A stretch of 49,417 nt of DNA from Meiothermus granaticius NBRC 107808 (lineage in GTDB: Bacteria > Deinococcota > Deinococci > Deinococcales > Thermaceae), in NCBI RefSeq assembly GCF_003574355.1, contig NZ_QWLB01000027.1, positions 1-49,417 of the forward strand. The letters run 5' to 3'. The position numbers and the translations under genes were made by a program. The notes under the pieces were generated by a model. The model had not been told where the DNA came from, did no database searches, and was given only the letters and a program-made list of their open reading frames with translations. Every line of letters starts with the position of its first letter. Position 1 is the stretch's first letter. Positions 7,941-15,054 of the stretch are shown here, one piece after another.

Positions 7941-9257
7941 ATGCCGATGTTTCAGCCTGAACTAGAGACCCTTCCCCGTCCCCAGCTCAAAGCCCTGCAA
8001 GACCAGCGCCTGCGCGAGCAGGTGGAGCTGGTCTATGAACGCGTGCCCTTTTACCGGCGGCATTTTGAGGAACGTGGTCTGAAACCCAGCGATATCCGCA
8101 GGGTGGAAGATTTACCCAAGCTCCCCTTTACCCGCAAGCAAGACCTGCGCGAAACCTACCCCTTCGGCCTGTTTGCGGTACCCCGTCAGGAGCTGGCCCG
8201 CATCCACGCCTCCTCGGGGACCACCGGGAAGCCCACGGTGGTGGGGTATACCCGGGGTGACCTCGAGGTCTTCGCTGAGGTGGTAGCCCGCTCACTCGCA
8301 GCTGCCGGGGGGCAGCCGGGGATGATGCTACACAATGCCTATGGCTATGGCCTCTTCACCGGTGGGCTGGGGCTGCACGGCGGGGCCGAGCGGCTGGGGA
8401 TGACGGTGATTCCGGTCTCCGGCGGGATGACCGAACGCCAGATCACGCTGATCCAGGATCTTCAGCCCGAGATGATCGCCTGTACCCCCTCCTATGCCCA
8501 GACCCTGGCCGACGCCTTCAAAAAACGCGGGGTGAGCCCGGAGCAAATCAGCCTCCAGTACGCAGTGCTGGGCGCTGAGCCCTGGACCGAGGCCATCCGC
8601 AAGAGCGTCGAGGAAGGGCTGGGGGTAAAGGCCACCAACATCTACGGCCTCTCGGAGATCATCGGGCCGGGAGTCTCTAACGAGGACGTGGCCGAGCGCG
8701 AGGGCCTGAGCTATCTCTGGGAAGATCACTTCTACCCCGAGGTGGTGGACCCCGAGACCGGGGACCCCTTGCCCGATGGGGAAGTGGGGGTGCTGGTGCT
8801 CACCACCCTCACCAAAAAAGCCCTGCCCCTCCTGCGCTACTGGACCGGCGACCTGACCTCAATCACCCGGGAACCGGGGCCTTCGGGTCGAACCCACGCC
8901 CGCATGGCCCAGATTCGGGGCCGGGCCGACGACATGCTCATCATCCGGGGGGTGAACGTCTACCCCACCCAAATTGAGGCGGTGCTGCTCGAGGTTCCCG
9001 AGGTGGCCCCCCATTATCAGATCACGGTCACCCGACCGGAGATCCTGGACGAGGTAGAGCTCAAGCTCGAGGTCGCCGAGACTTTCTACGAGCAGTACGG
9101 AGAGGAGGCCCTGCGCTCCGACCTAGGGCAGCGGGTAGCCCACAAGATCAAAGAGAATGTGGGGGTAAGCCTGGCGGTCACGCTAATTCCCCCAGGCACC
9201 GCACCCCGCAGCGAGGGAGGCAAGCTCAAACGGGTGGCGGACTTAAGAAAGCCATAA
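7941..9257 (+). CDS. paaK: Phenylacetate-CoA ligase
   Basis: A 438-residue AMP-forming ligase of the PaaK family, which activates phenylacetate with ATP and CoA, the entry step of the pathway. The opening ERVPFYRRHFEERGL, the ATP loop ASSGTTGKPTVVGYT (about residues 87-100), AYGYGLFTGGLGLH, the adenine-binding NIYGLSEIIGPGV and the late GRADDMLIIRGVNVYPTQIE hinge are all PaaK features. Ribosome site AGAGGTG precedes the ATG. It is the strongest evidence that this operon handles phenylacetate or a close aromatic acid; ring-epoxidase genes (paaABC) are not in the window and may lie to the left. Confidence 0.93.
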   Translation: MPMFQPELETLPRPQLKALQDQRLREQVELVYERVPFYRRHFEERGLKPSDIRRVEDLPKLPFTRKQDLRETYPFGLFAVPRQELARIHASSGTTGKPTVVGYTRGDLEVFAEVVARSLAAAGGQPGMMLHNAYGYGLFTGGLGLHGGAERLGMTVIPVSGGMTERQITLIQDLQPEMIACTPSYAQTLADAFKKRGVSPEQISLQYAVLGAEPWTEAIRKSVEEGLGVKATNIYGLSEIIGPGVSNEDVAEREGLSYLWEDHFYPEVVDPETGDPLPDGEVGVLVLTTLTKKALPLLRYWTGDLTSITREPGPSGRTHARMAQIRGRADDMLIIRGVNVYPTQIEAVLLEVPEVAPHYQITVTRPEILDEVELKLEVAETFYEQYGEEALRSDLGQRVAHKIKENVGVSLAVTLIPPGTAPRSEGGKLKRVADLRKP

Positions 9258-9287
9258 GCCCTCTACCGCTCTGACCTCACCGCCCAT

Positions 9288-9746
9288 ATGAAGCCCATTC
9301 CCATCGGTTTCCAAGCTGCACTCGAGATCACCGTCACCGACGCCATGACGGTGGATTTTGAAAACCCCGATCCCCGCCTGGGCAAGCTCCATCCGGTCTA
9401 TGCGACCTACTGGATGGCCAAGCACATGGAACAGGCCGGCCGGATGATCATTCTGGAGTTCCTCGAGCCCCACGAAGAGGGGATTGGCTCCAAGGTCAGC
9501 GTGAACCATCTGGCCTCGGCCCTGCCGGGGATGCGGGTGCGGATTGTGGCTGAGCACACCCATACCGAAGGCAACCGCATCTACGCCCGCATGAGCGCCT
9601 GGAACGAGCTCGGCGATCGGATCGGGGAGGGGCAGACCGAACAGGTCATCCTGCCCCGCAGCAAGCTGGAGGCCCTGTTTGGCAAGCTCGAGGCCCGTTG
9701 GGCCGAACATCAACAGCGGAGCCACACAGATCCGGGGGGCGCGTAG
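9288..9746 (+). CDS. Hotdog thioesterase, fluoroacetyl-CoA thioesterase (FlK)-like
   Basis: A 152-residue hotdog protein of the FlK-like family. The residues matching the FlK Thr-Glu-His catalytic triad can be placed: Thr40 in VYATYW, Glu48 in KHMEQAG and His74 in VNHLASALPG. These proteins hydrolyse short or unusual acyl-CoA esters. Here it probably protects the aromatic pathway from dead-end CoA esters (inference). It is the last gene of the operon, 30 bases after paaK and nine bases from the convergent nrdR stop. The ribosome site is poor, so translation may depend on paaK. Confidence 0.75.
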   Translation: MKPIPIGFQAALEITVTDAMTVDFENPDPRLGKLHPVYATYWMAKHMEQAGRMIILEFLEPHEEGIGSKVSVNHLASALPGMRVRIVAEHTHTEGNRIYARMSAWNELGDRIGEGQTEQVILPRSKLEALFGKLEARWAEHQQRSHTDPGGA

Positions 9747-9755
9747 GGACAAAGC

Positions 9756-10277
9756 CTAGACCGTACCCAGTTTGGCCTCGTCCTCGAGGTCAAGCTCATC
9801 CTCGAGGGGCTCATCCTCCAACACCTTGGCCACGATCTGCTTATCAAGGCGCCGCACCTCCTCGATGAAGCGCTCCAAACCATCAAACTCGCGGTACACC
9901 GAGGCAAAGCGGATGTAGGCCACCGGATCCCGCTCACGCAGAAAGGCCATGGCCCGCAGGCCGATCTCCTCTGAGCTGATCTCCATCTCCTTGACCGAGT
10001 CCTCGAAACCGTAGGCGAACTCCTGCAGTTCCTGCGGAGCGATGGGGCGTTTCATGGCCGCCAGGGTCAGGCCGCGCAGCAGCTTGTTGGGGTCGAAGGT
10101 TTCCTTGCGCCCGCTGCGCTTGAGCACCATCAGCGGCTCAACCTGAGCCCGCTCATACGTGGTAAAACGGCGTTTGCAGTTGGTGCACTCCCGGCGGCGG
10201 CGGATCACCGAGCCCTCATCCGAGGGGCGCGAGTCCAGCACGCGGCTGTCCGGATTCCCACAGAAGGGGCAGTTCAT
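9756..10277 (-). CDS. nrdR: Transcriptional repressor NrdR
   Basis: The ribonucleotide-reductase repressor, 173 residues. The N-terminal zinc ribbon has Cys3, Cys6, Cys31 and Cys34 (CPFC...CTNC) with the basic GSVIRRRRECTNC loop, followed by an ATP-cone (about residues 46-136) and a family-typical RFASVYREF segment. The tail is unusually acidic (EDEPLEDELDLEDEA). The start at 10277 gives the canonical MNCPFCG; the frame is open for 14 more codons upstream. NrdR binds NrdR boxes before nrd genes in response to dATP/ATP; no nrd gene is in the window. A TAGAAT box upstream gives a leader of about 50 bases. Confidence 0.95.
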   Translation of the reverse strand: MNCPFCGNPDSRVLDSRPSDEGSVIRRRRECTNCKRRFTTYERAQVEPLMVLKRSGRKETFDPNKLLRGLTLAAMKRPIAPQELQEFAYGFEDSVKEMEISSEEIGLRAMAFLRERDPVAYIRFASVYREFDGLERFIEEVRRLDKQIVAKVLEDEPLEDELDLEDEAKLGTV

Positions 10278-10337
10278 ACCACAGCCCACCTCCAAGCGGT
10301 GCCCCTCATGGGGGGCCAAAAGCCATACATTCCCCCC

Positions 10338-10343
10338 ATTCTA
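10338..10343 (-). promoter_or_regulatory. -10 box for nrdR
   Basis: TAGAAT on the minus strand, about 60 bases before the nrdR start. The leader between them contains a GGAGGTG ribosome site and a short C-rich/G-rich hairpin (around 10301-10318). No convincing -35 was seen. Confidence 0.4.
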
Positions 10344-10351
10344 ACCGAAAC

Positions 10352-11071
10352 TCAGGGCAGCTCCCGCAGCAGGTCGTAGATCTCTGGAAGCTGCGGCGGC
10401 TCAGGGAGCAGCACCTCCAGGGCCTGCCCCCGCACCCCTTCTGAGACCATCGAGCCCAAGGCCACCGTAGCCCGCACCAAAGGGCGGTCATGCTCCTCGC
10501 CGGCGGGGTCGCGGTTGGGAATCACCCCGTTGACCCGCACGTTGGTGGGGAAAATCCGAGTGGCCCCTTCAATCAGACCCAGCACCGCTCCCCGGATCGA
10601 GGCCACGTGGGGCTGATCGCGCTGCAACGGGGGCAGCACCAAGGTTACAAACCCCCCTCCACTCAAATAGCGCAAACCTTGCTGCAGCACGTATAGGCTC
10701 GACTTCACATCGGCGTTGAGGAGGTCGTACCATTCCCCTTCCAGCAGCTCTACGAAAGGGGTCTTGCTCTCGGCGCTGGTCACATGAACGATGCCGTCCA
10801 ACATCCCGAACAGCTCCTCGATCTTCTCGAAGGTGTTCATCACGTCCAGCACCACCGACATATCCCCCCGAATCGGGATGGCGCTCGAGCCCAGCGCTTC
10901 CACCTCGGAGGCCACCGCCGCCGCCATCTCCACGTCGGGATCTACGGTGATGACCGTGGCCCCATTCCGGGCGTAGCTTCGGGCAATGCTGCGCCCAAAG
11001 CCCCGGCCCGCACCCGTCACCATGACGATGCGCTGATCCAGGCCCAGAAGATCTCGTGAAAATTCGACCAT
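10352..11071 (-). CDS. SDR-family protein lacking the catalytic Tyr/Lys
   Basis: A 239-residue Rossmann protein of the SDR family. The cofactor loop TGAGRGFG (about residues 19-26) and the early strands are intact, so nucleotide binding is likely. At the active site, however, the YxxxK motif is replaced: the segment aligned with YAASKGAV reads VASIRGAV, so Tyr becomes Val and Lys becomes Arg. The usual NAAG motif is also changed (HVTSAES). The protein is therefore probably not an oxidoreductase and may be a cofactor sensor or structural protein (inference). The C-terminus (QALEVLLPEPPQLPEIYDLL) differs from the normal SDR ending. It lies upstream of nrdR on the same strand with a 74-base gap that holds a separate nrdR promoter. 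Confidence 0.8.
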   Translation of the reverse strand: MVEFSRDLLGLDQRIVMVTGAGRGFGRSIARSYARNGATVITVDPDVEMAAAVASEVEALGSSAIPIRGDMSVVLDVMNTFEKIEELFGMLDGIVHVTSAESKTPFVELLEGEWYDLLNADVKSSLYVLQQGLRYLSGGGFVTLVLPPLQRDQPHVASIRGAVLGLIEGATRIFPTNVRVNGVIPNRDPAGEEHDRPLVRATVALGSMVSEGVRGQALEVLLPEPPQLPEIYDLLRELP

Positions 11072-11078
11072 TTACCCT

Positions 11079-11084
11079 ACTATA
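11079..11084 (-). promoter_or_regulatory. -10 box for the SDR-like gene (leaderless type)
   Basis: TATAGT on the minus strand ends 7 bases before the ATG at 11071. A transcript starting at the usual distance would begin at or next to the start codon, so this mRNA is probably leaderless. No TTGACA-like -35 is evident. Confidence 0.5.
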
Positions 11085-11121
11085 CTAAGACCAAAGCACC
11101 TGCGGTGCGGGCTGGTGCCTC

Positions 11122-11227
11122 AATCCGCCCTCTATCCTTGGAAAAGCTCGAGCCGGCTGCCCCTGGTGGGGGCGAATCCGCCCTCTCTGCCGAGAAAAGG
11201 CCAATGCGGCTGGCCAAGGCCCTGTGG
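11122..11227. repeat. Degenerate 53-base tandem repeat
   Basis: The 12-base AATCCGCCCTCT occurs at 11122 and again at 11175, exactly 53 bases apart. GAAAAG follows at the same offset in both copies, then (C/G)CGGCTG again at matching offset, with unlike bases between. It looks like an old duplication or two copies of a binding region just upstream of the leader promoter. Confidence 0.55.
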
Positions 11228-11240
11228 CCTGTGCTACACT
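11211..11240 (+). promoter_or_regulatory. Promoter of the GNAT leader transcript
   Basis: TGGCCA (11211-11216), an 18-base spacer, then TACACT (11235-11240) preceded by TG-N, an extended -10. The transcript would start near 11247 and carry the leader ORF, the hairpin and then the GNAT genes. Confidence 0.45.
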
Positions 11241-11274
11241 CAGGCCAAGATTGTCCACGTCAGGAGGTGAACCG

Positions 11275-11346
11275 ATGAGAAGCTGCCTGCCTACCCACTC
11301 TACCGCTCCTCCGGTATGCCTCCGCGCGATTATGCTTGCATCGTAA
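11275..11346 (+). CDS. Leader peptide upstream of GNAT genes
   Basis: A 23-codon ORF starting MRSCLPTHSTAPPVC and ending TAA at 11344-11346. It has the best ribosome site in this region (AGGAGGTGA, centred about 10 bases before the ATG), too strong for chance in an untranslated leader. Its stop lies 17 bases before a terminator-like hairpin. Codons 12-14 contain CCTCCGG (11308-11314), the same seven bases as the 3' arm of that hairpin, so leader RNA and hairpin can form mutually exclusive pairings. There is no run of one amino acid, so classic amino-acid attenuation is not obvious; sensing of ribosome stalling by an inhibitor is an alternative. The peptide itself matches nothing I know. Confidence 0.55.
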   Translation: MRSCLPTHSTAPPVCLRAIMLAS

Positions 11347-11363
11347 AATCCCAAGCACACTCT

Positions 11364-11402
11364 CCCGGGGGCGCACTCAGCAGCCTCCGGGTTTTGGTTT
11401 TC
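11364..11402 (+). terminator. Attenuator-type hairpin before the GNAT genes
   Basis: CCCGGGGGC (11364-11372) pairs with GCCTCCGGG (11383-11391), nine pairs with one G-U and a 10-base loop, followed by TTTTGGTTTTC. It lies between the leader ORF and the GNAT ribosome site (AAAGGAG). CCTCCGG inside the leader ORF can pair with the same 5' arm and would disrupt the hairpin. Confidence 0.6.
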
Positions 11403-11415
11403 AGAAAGGAGCCCG

Positions 11416-12348
11416 ATGAACCTCCGCCCCTCAACCTCCAGCGACCTAGACCTCGAGACCTACCTGCGGCTGTACCGCGCGGTGCATCCTGAGCACCCCC
11501 GCACCCTAGTGCAACTGCGCCATCAAGAGGCGACCTGGGGGCCAGGGGAGTTATCCGTGCGGTTTTTTGTTGAGGAGGACGGGCAGGCGGTGGGCTGGGC
11601 CGGCTACCAGACCCCTATGAACCCCCTTCCTGGGCAGCTCGAGGTTGAACTGGGTTTGCTCGAGGGCTACGAAGGTCTGTTTCCGCTGCTCTGGGCTTTC
11701 CTCGAGGAGCAGGCCCGGAACCAGGGGGCTAAAGCCTTGATCGTCCGGGTGCGCGAGGACTGGCCCCAACGAGCGGCTTACCAGGGCCAGGGGTTCGTCG
11801 AGTATGACCGCACCTGGGCCTCCACCCTGGACCTGACCCATTTCAACCCCATCCCACCGGAACACCCTCTGCCCCCCTCCATTCGCATCCTGGCCCTGGC
11901 CGAGCTGAACTGGCACGATGAGCAGGTCCAGCATAGCTTTTACACGCTGATCACCGCCTTGCTCCAGGAGGTGCCCTGGGCCGAGCCGCTGGAGATCTGG
12001 CCCTTCGAACTGTGGCGCAGCCGCAGCCTAGAAAACCCCAACTTCATCCCCGAGGGCAATTTCTTGGCCCTGGATCAGGGGCAGATGGTGGGGGTCTCGC
12101 AACTGCTGCGCTCGAGCCGCCCCCAAACCCTCCAAACCGGGCTCACCGGAGTACAGCCCCCCTACCGTCGGCGGGGAATTGCTCGAGCTCTCAAGCTCCG
12201 CGCGGCCCGCTATGCCAAGGCTCAAGGCTATCGCTACATTCGTACCTCCAACCACTCGATCAACCGGCCTATGTTGGCCCTCAACGAGGCCATGGGTTTC
12301 GCCAAGGAACCAGCCTGGCTGGTATTGAAAAAGGAATTGCAGACGTGA
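11416..12348 (+). CDS. Tandem-GNAT acetyltransferase
   Basis: A 310-residue protein with two GNAT folds. The N-terminal one (about 1-145) is degenerate; the C-terminal one carries the acetyl-CoA loop in TGVQPPYRRRGIARALKL followed by a conserved YIRTSNHSINRPMLALNEAMGF block. The last block recurs in the other two-domain GNATs of this cluster (NRPMLAINERLGF at 14085; NWPMLQMNLSLGF at 12839). The nearest known architecture is the two-domain GNAT type seen in mycothiol synthase-like and antibiotic acetyltransferases; the substrate cannot be told. It follows the leader/attenuator and overlaps the next gene by GTGA. Confidence 0.85.
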   Translation: MNLRPSTSSDLDLETYLRLYRAVHPEHPRTLVQLRHQEATWGPGELSVRFFVEEDGQAVGWAGYQTPMNPLPGQLEVELGLLEGYEGLFPLLWAFLEEQARNQGAKALIVRVREDWPQRAAYQGQGFVEYDRTWASTLDLTHFNPIPPEHPLPPSIRILALAELNWHDEQVQHSFYTLITALLQEVPWAEPLEIWPFELWRSRSLENPNFIPEGNFLALDQGQMVGVSQLLRSSRPQTLQTGLTGVQPPYRRRGIARALKLRAARYAKAQGYRYIRTSNHSINRPMLALNEAMGFAKEPAWLVLKKELQT

Positions 12349-12842
12349 ACACCATAATTCGTGCCTACACTGAGGCCGACCAGAAGGGCTGCCTCGAGGT
12401 CTTCGACTCCAACCTGCCCAAGTATTTTTCAATCGAGGAGCGCCAGGATTTTGCCACCTTTCTGAAGCAGCCGAGCTGCGTGTATCTGGTGATGGAGCAG
12501 TCCGGGGAGGTCGTGGGCTGTGGCGGCTACTACGTCAACCGGGAGAACCGCGAAGCCGGATTGTGCTGGGGACTGGTTCATCGGCGGTTTCACGGCACAG
12601 GGCTGGGCAAGCGGCTGGCACTCGAGCGGCTGGAGCGCATCCTCCGACAGCCTGAGGTCGGCTTCATCCGTCTCGACACCAGCCAGCATACCTTCGGCTT
12701 CTTCGAGAAGCTGGGCTTCGTCACCGAAAACATCACTCCGAACGGCTACTGGGACGGCCTGGACCGCTACGACATGCGATTGAGGCTGGACGAGACCGCA
12801 CGGCAGCGGATAATCCAGGCCTATCAAGGAGTTCAACCATGA
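12345..12842 (+). CDS. Single-domain GNAT acetyltransferase
   Basis: A 165-residue GNAT with GTG start overlapping the previous stop by four bases. VVGCGGYYVNRENREAGLCWGLV is the core strand pair; VHRRFHGTGLGKRLALERLERI is the acetyl-CoA loop in its R/Q-x-x-G-x-G/A form (HRRFHGTGLG), and FGFFEKLGF the end of the fold. The substrate is unknown. It overlaps the next GNAT gene by ATGA, so three acetyltransferases are translationally coupled. The reading frame extends upstream inside the previous gene, but the GTG gives the full GNAT length. Confidence 0.82.
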   Translation: MNTIIRAYTEADQKGCLEVFDSNLPKYFSIEERQDFATFLKQPSCVYLVMEQSGEVVGCGGYYVNRENREAGLCWGLVHRRFHGTGLGKRLALERLERILRQPEVGFIRLDTSQHTFGFFEKLGFVTENITPNGYWDGLDRYDMRLRLDETARQRIIQAYQGVQP

Positions 12843-13852
12843 TCCGAATTCGACCCTTTCATAAACCTCAAGATTTCGCCATGGCCGCCGAGATCCTCAA
12901 CGCCATCACCCCCGAGTGGCCGGTCACCCCGGAGATGCTGGCCCATTGGGACAGCGCTCACGACCCCAAGTATTTCCGCAGCGAGTGGGTCGCCGAGTAT
13001 GCGGGCGCGGGCGTGGTGGCGCTGGCCCATGCCGGAGAGGATTCGTTCGCCTACGAACCGGGCAAATACTGGCTGGGCCTCGAGGTGCATCCCCATTTCC
13101 AGCGCCGGGGCATCGGCAAGGCGCTGTATCGGCACCTGCTGGAACAACTCAAAGATCCCCAAAAGCTGGTGGCGAACTTCCCCGAGAACCACCCCGAGTC
13201 CCGCCGCTTCGCCGAGAAGCGCGGGTTTGTGAAGGAGTGGCGGCGCTACGAATCGCGCTTGCGAACCCAAGGCTTCGAGTTTGCTCCTTATGCCCACCTC
13301 GAGCAACGGGTGCAGGAGGAGGGGCTCGAGATCAAAAGCCTGGCCGAGCTATTGGAAGCCGACGCCAAAGTGGCCAGAAAGCTGTACGAACTTGACTGGA
13401 TTCTCTTTCAGGATGTACCGATGGGGGTGCAGTTCACCAAGCGCTCCTTCGAGCAGTGGATGAAGGAGGAACTCGACGACCCGCACTTCGTCGCCGAAGC
13501 CTGCTTCGTGGCCCTCGACCCCAAGCGCCACGATCCGCTCACCGGCGCCTTGGTCGGCTACAGCAGCCTGATGCGAAACCCAGCGCGGTTCTGGGTCATC
13601 GGCATGACCGGGGTGCTGCGCGAGTACCGGGGCAAGGGCTTAGCCAAAGCCCTCAAGTTGCGGGGAATGCGCTACGTGCAGGCCCACGGCGAAGGTGAGG
13701 TTCGCACCTTCAATGACCCACCCAACTGGCCAATGCTACAGATGAACCTCTCGCTCGGGTTCCAGCGGCAACCCAGCCGGCTGCGCTTCGCCAAGCGCTT
13801 AGATGGCGGCCTCGTCGAGCCCTTCGATGAGGCCAAGTATGCGGGGTCCTAG
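12839..13852 (+). CDS. Tandem-GNAT acetyltransferase
   Basis: A 337-residue two-domain GNAT. The first domain has an intact cofactor loop (VHPHFQRRGIGKALYRHLL, about residues 80-100) and the second another (VLREYRGKGLAKALKLRGMRYV, about 258-280), so both halves may bind acetyl-CoA. This differs from the gene at 11416, whose first half is degenerate. Ribosome site AGGAG. It overlaps the preceding gene by 4 bases and its stop overlaps the stop of the convergent small membrane gene by 4 bases. The substrate is unknown; it is a paralogue of the genes at 11416 and 14085. Confidence 0.85.
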   Translation: MIRIRPFHKPQDFAMAAEILNAITPEWPVTPEMLAHWDSAHDPKYFRSEWVAEYAGAGVVALAHAGEDSFAYEPGKYWLGLEVHPHFQRRGIGKALYRHLLEQLKDPQKLVANFPENHPESRRFAEKRGFVKEWRRYESRLRTQGFEFAPYAHLEQRVQEEGLEIKSLAELLEADAKVARKLYELDWILFQDVPMGVQFTKRSFEQWMKEELDDPHFVAEACFVALDPKRHDPLTGALVGYSSLMRNPARFWVIGMTGVLREYRGKGLAKALKLRGMRYVQAHGEGEVRTFNDPPNWPMLQMNLSLGFQRQPSRLRFAKRLDGGLVEPFDEAKYAGS

Positions 13853-14046
13853 GAATCTGAGCCAAAAAGCCGGTTGATGCTGAGGCTAATCAGGTAATAA
13901 AGCACCACCAGCAGGATCAGCAGGCCCCACCAAGGAGTCTGGGCCCAGACGATCACAAAGGTGCGCTCCAAAACCTTCCACAGGATTAAGGCAAAGAGGA
14001 TGGTCGTCACCAACGCAGCCAGGCGTTGCCGAAGCTTTGGGCCCAT
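13849..14046 (-). CDS. Small membrane protein, 65 residues
   Basis: A 65-residue protein with two predicted transmembrane helices (about residues 11-33 and 40-57) and a basic N-terminus (MGPKLRQR). No family is recognised. It is accepted as real because a TACACT box (14053-14058) sits exactly 6 bases before the ATG, the leaderless spacing repeated elsewhere in the window, and because codon-wise it makes a sensible membrane protein rather than the Pro/Arg-rich text of shadow frames. It lies between two tandem-GNAT genes and is convergent with the first. Confidence 0.65.
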   Translation of the reverse strand: MGPKLRQRLAALVTTILFALILWKVLERTFVIVWAQTPWWGLLILLVVLYYLISLSINRLFGSDS

Positions 14047-14052
14047 GCAACG

Positions 14053-14058
14053 AGTGTA
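14053..14058 (-). promoter_or_regulatory. -10 box for the 65-aa membrane protein (leaderless type)
   Basis: TACACT on the minus strand, six bases before the ATG at 14046. No obvious -35. Confidence 0.45.
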
Positions 14059-14084
14059 GCAAACCCAACCACAGGAGAACCGCG

Positions 14085-15050
14085 ATGCGTTTGAATTGGA
14101 TCATTCGCCCCTTCGAAGACCGCGATTACCAAACCGTCCCTGGGCTGCTGAATGCCATCTGGCCCGATGAGGTACACAGCGAAGCAGCCATGCGCGAGGA
14201 CGACCGAGACCGCGACCTCCGCTGTAAAACCGAGCGCTTTATAGCCGAGGTGGAGGGGCGCGTGGTCGGTTATGGTCTCTACGACCAGTTCGAGGGGATG
14301 TACCACCCGCAGAAGTTCAGCGCCTGGGTCTCGGTGCATCCCGAGTTTCGGGATGGGGGGATCGGTCAACGGCTCTGGGAGAGGGTTTGGGCGGCCCTCC
14401 AACCGCATATGCCCATCTCGATCCTGAGCAGCACCCGCGAGGATCAAGCTCCCGCCTTGCATCTGTTGGCCAAGTATGGGTTTGAGGAAAAAATGCGCTC
14501 CTGGGAATCGCGGCTGGACGTGAGGGCTTTTGACCTCGCCGCTCATGCCGGAAGAATGGAGGCGGTAGAGGTGGCTGGATTCGCCCTGCGGAGCCTGGCG
14601 GAGCTCGGCGGAAATGAGGAGGCCTATCGCAAGGCCTACGACCTATGGCTCGAGACCCGCGCCGATGTACCGCGTCCAGAGCCCATGAGCGAGGTGAGCT
14701 ACGAAAACTGGCTCAGATGGACGGTGGAAAGCCCTTACTATCTCCCCGAGGCCAATTTCGTAGCCGTAGACACGGCTACCGGGGCTTTTGTGGCCCAGAG
14801 CAACCTCTGGAAAACCGACGGTGAGTATCTCCAGGTAGGCCTTACCGGCACCCGCCGGGCCTACCGCCGCCGGGGTCTGGCCCTGGCCTTGAAGCTCAAG
14901 GCGATCGAGTACGCCAAGGCCGCCGGAGCCACCGAGCTGCGCACCGGCAACGAGCAAAACAACCGCCCCATGCTGGCCATCAACGAGCGATTGGGGTTTG
15001 TGAAGCAGCCCGCCTGGATTGATTTCGTGAAGCGGCTCGAGACCCCCTGA
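14085..15050 (+). CDS. Tandem-GNAT acetyltransferase
   Basis: The fourth acetyltransferase of the cluster, 321 residues, two GNAT domains. The first has VHPEFRDGGIGQRLWERVW (about residues 84-102); the second has TGTRRAYRRRGLALALKLKAIEY followed by LRTGNEQNNRPMLAINERLGF, very like the gene at 11416. The ATG at 14085 is chosen for its ACAGGAGAAC ribosome site; the frame opens 16 codons earlier without one. It is separated from the first three by the convergent 65-aa gene, so it has its own promoter or depends on read-through. Substrate unknown. Confidence 0.85.
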   Translation: MRLNWIIRPFEDRDYQTVPGLLNAIWPDEVHSEAAMREDDRDRDLRCKTERFIAEVEGRVVGYGLYDQFEGMYHPQKFSAWVSVHPEFRDGGIGQRLWERVWAALQPHMPISILSSTREDQAPALHLLAKYGFEEKMRSWESRLDVRAFDLAAHAGRMEAVEVAGFALRSLAELGGNEEAYRKAYDLWLETRADVPRPEPMSEVSYENWLRWTVESPYYLPEANFVAVDTATGAFVAQSNLWKTDGEYLQVGLTGTRRAYRRRGLALALKLKAIEYAKAAGATELRTGNEQNNRPMLAINERLGFVKQPAWIDFVKRLETP

Positions 15051-15054
15051 GGTG

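Larger units (their letters stand above)
11072..11415. other. 344-base intergenic region with divergent promoters, leader ORF and attenuator
   Basis: This stretch separates the minus-strand SDR gene from the plus-strand GNAT cluster. It holds, left to right: the SDR promoter, a degenerate 53-base tandem repeat (11122-11227), an extended -10 promoter (11211-11240), a 23-codon leader ORF with a strong ribosome site (11275-11346), a terminator-like hairpin with T-tract (11364-11402) and the ribosome site of the first GNAT gene. Each is listed separately. Confidence 0.7.

Noticed and set aside
11085-11360. 91-codon minus-strand frame across the GNAT leader region
   Set aside because: It runs antisense to the leader ORF and hairpin, its sequence has no motif, and the SDR promoter lies at its 3' end.
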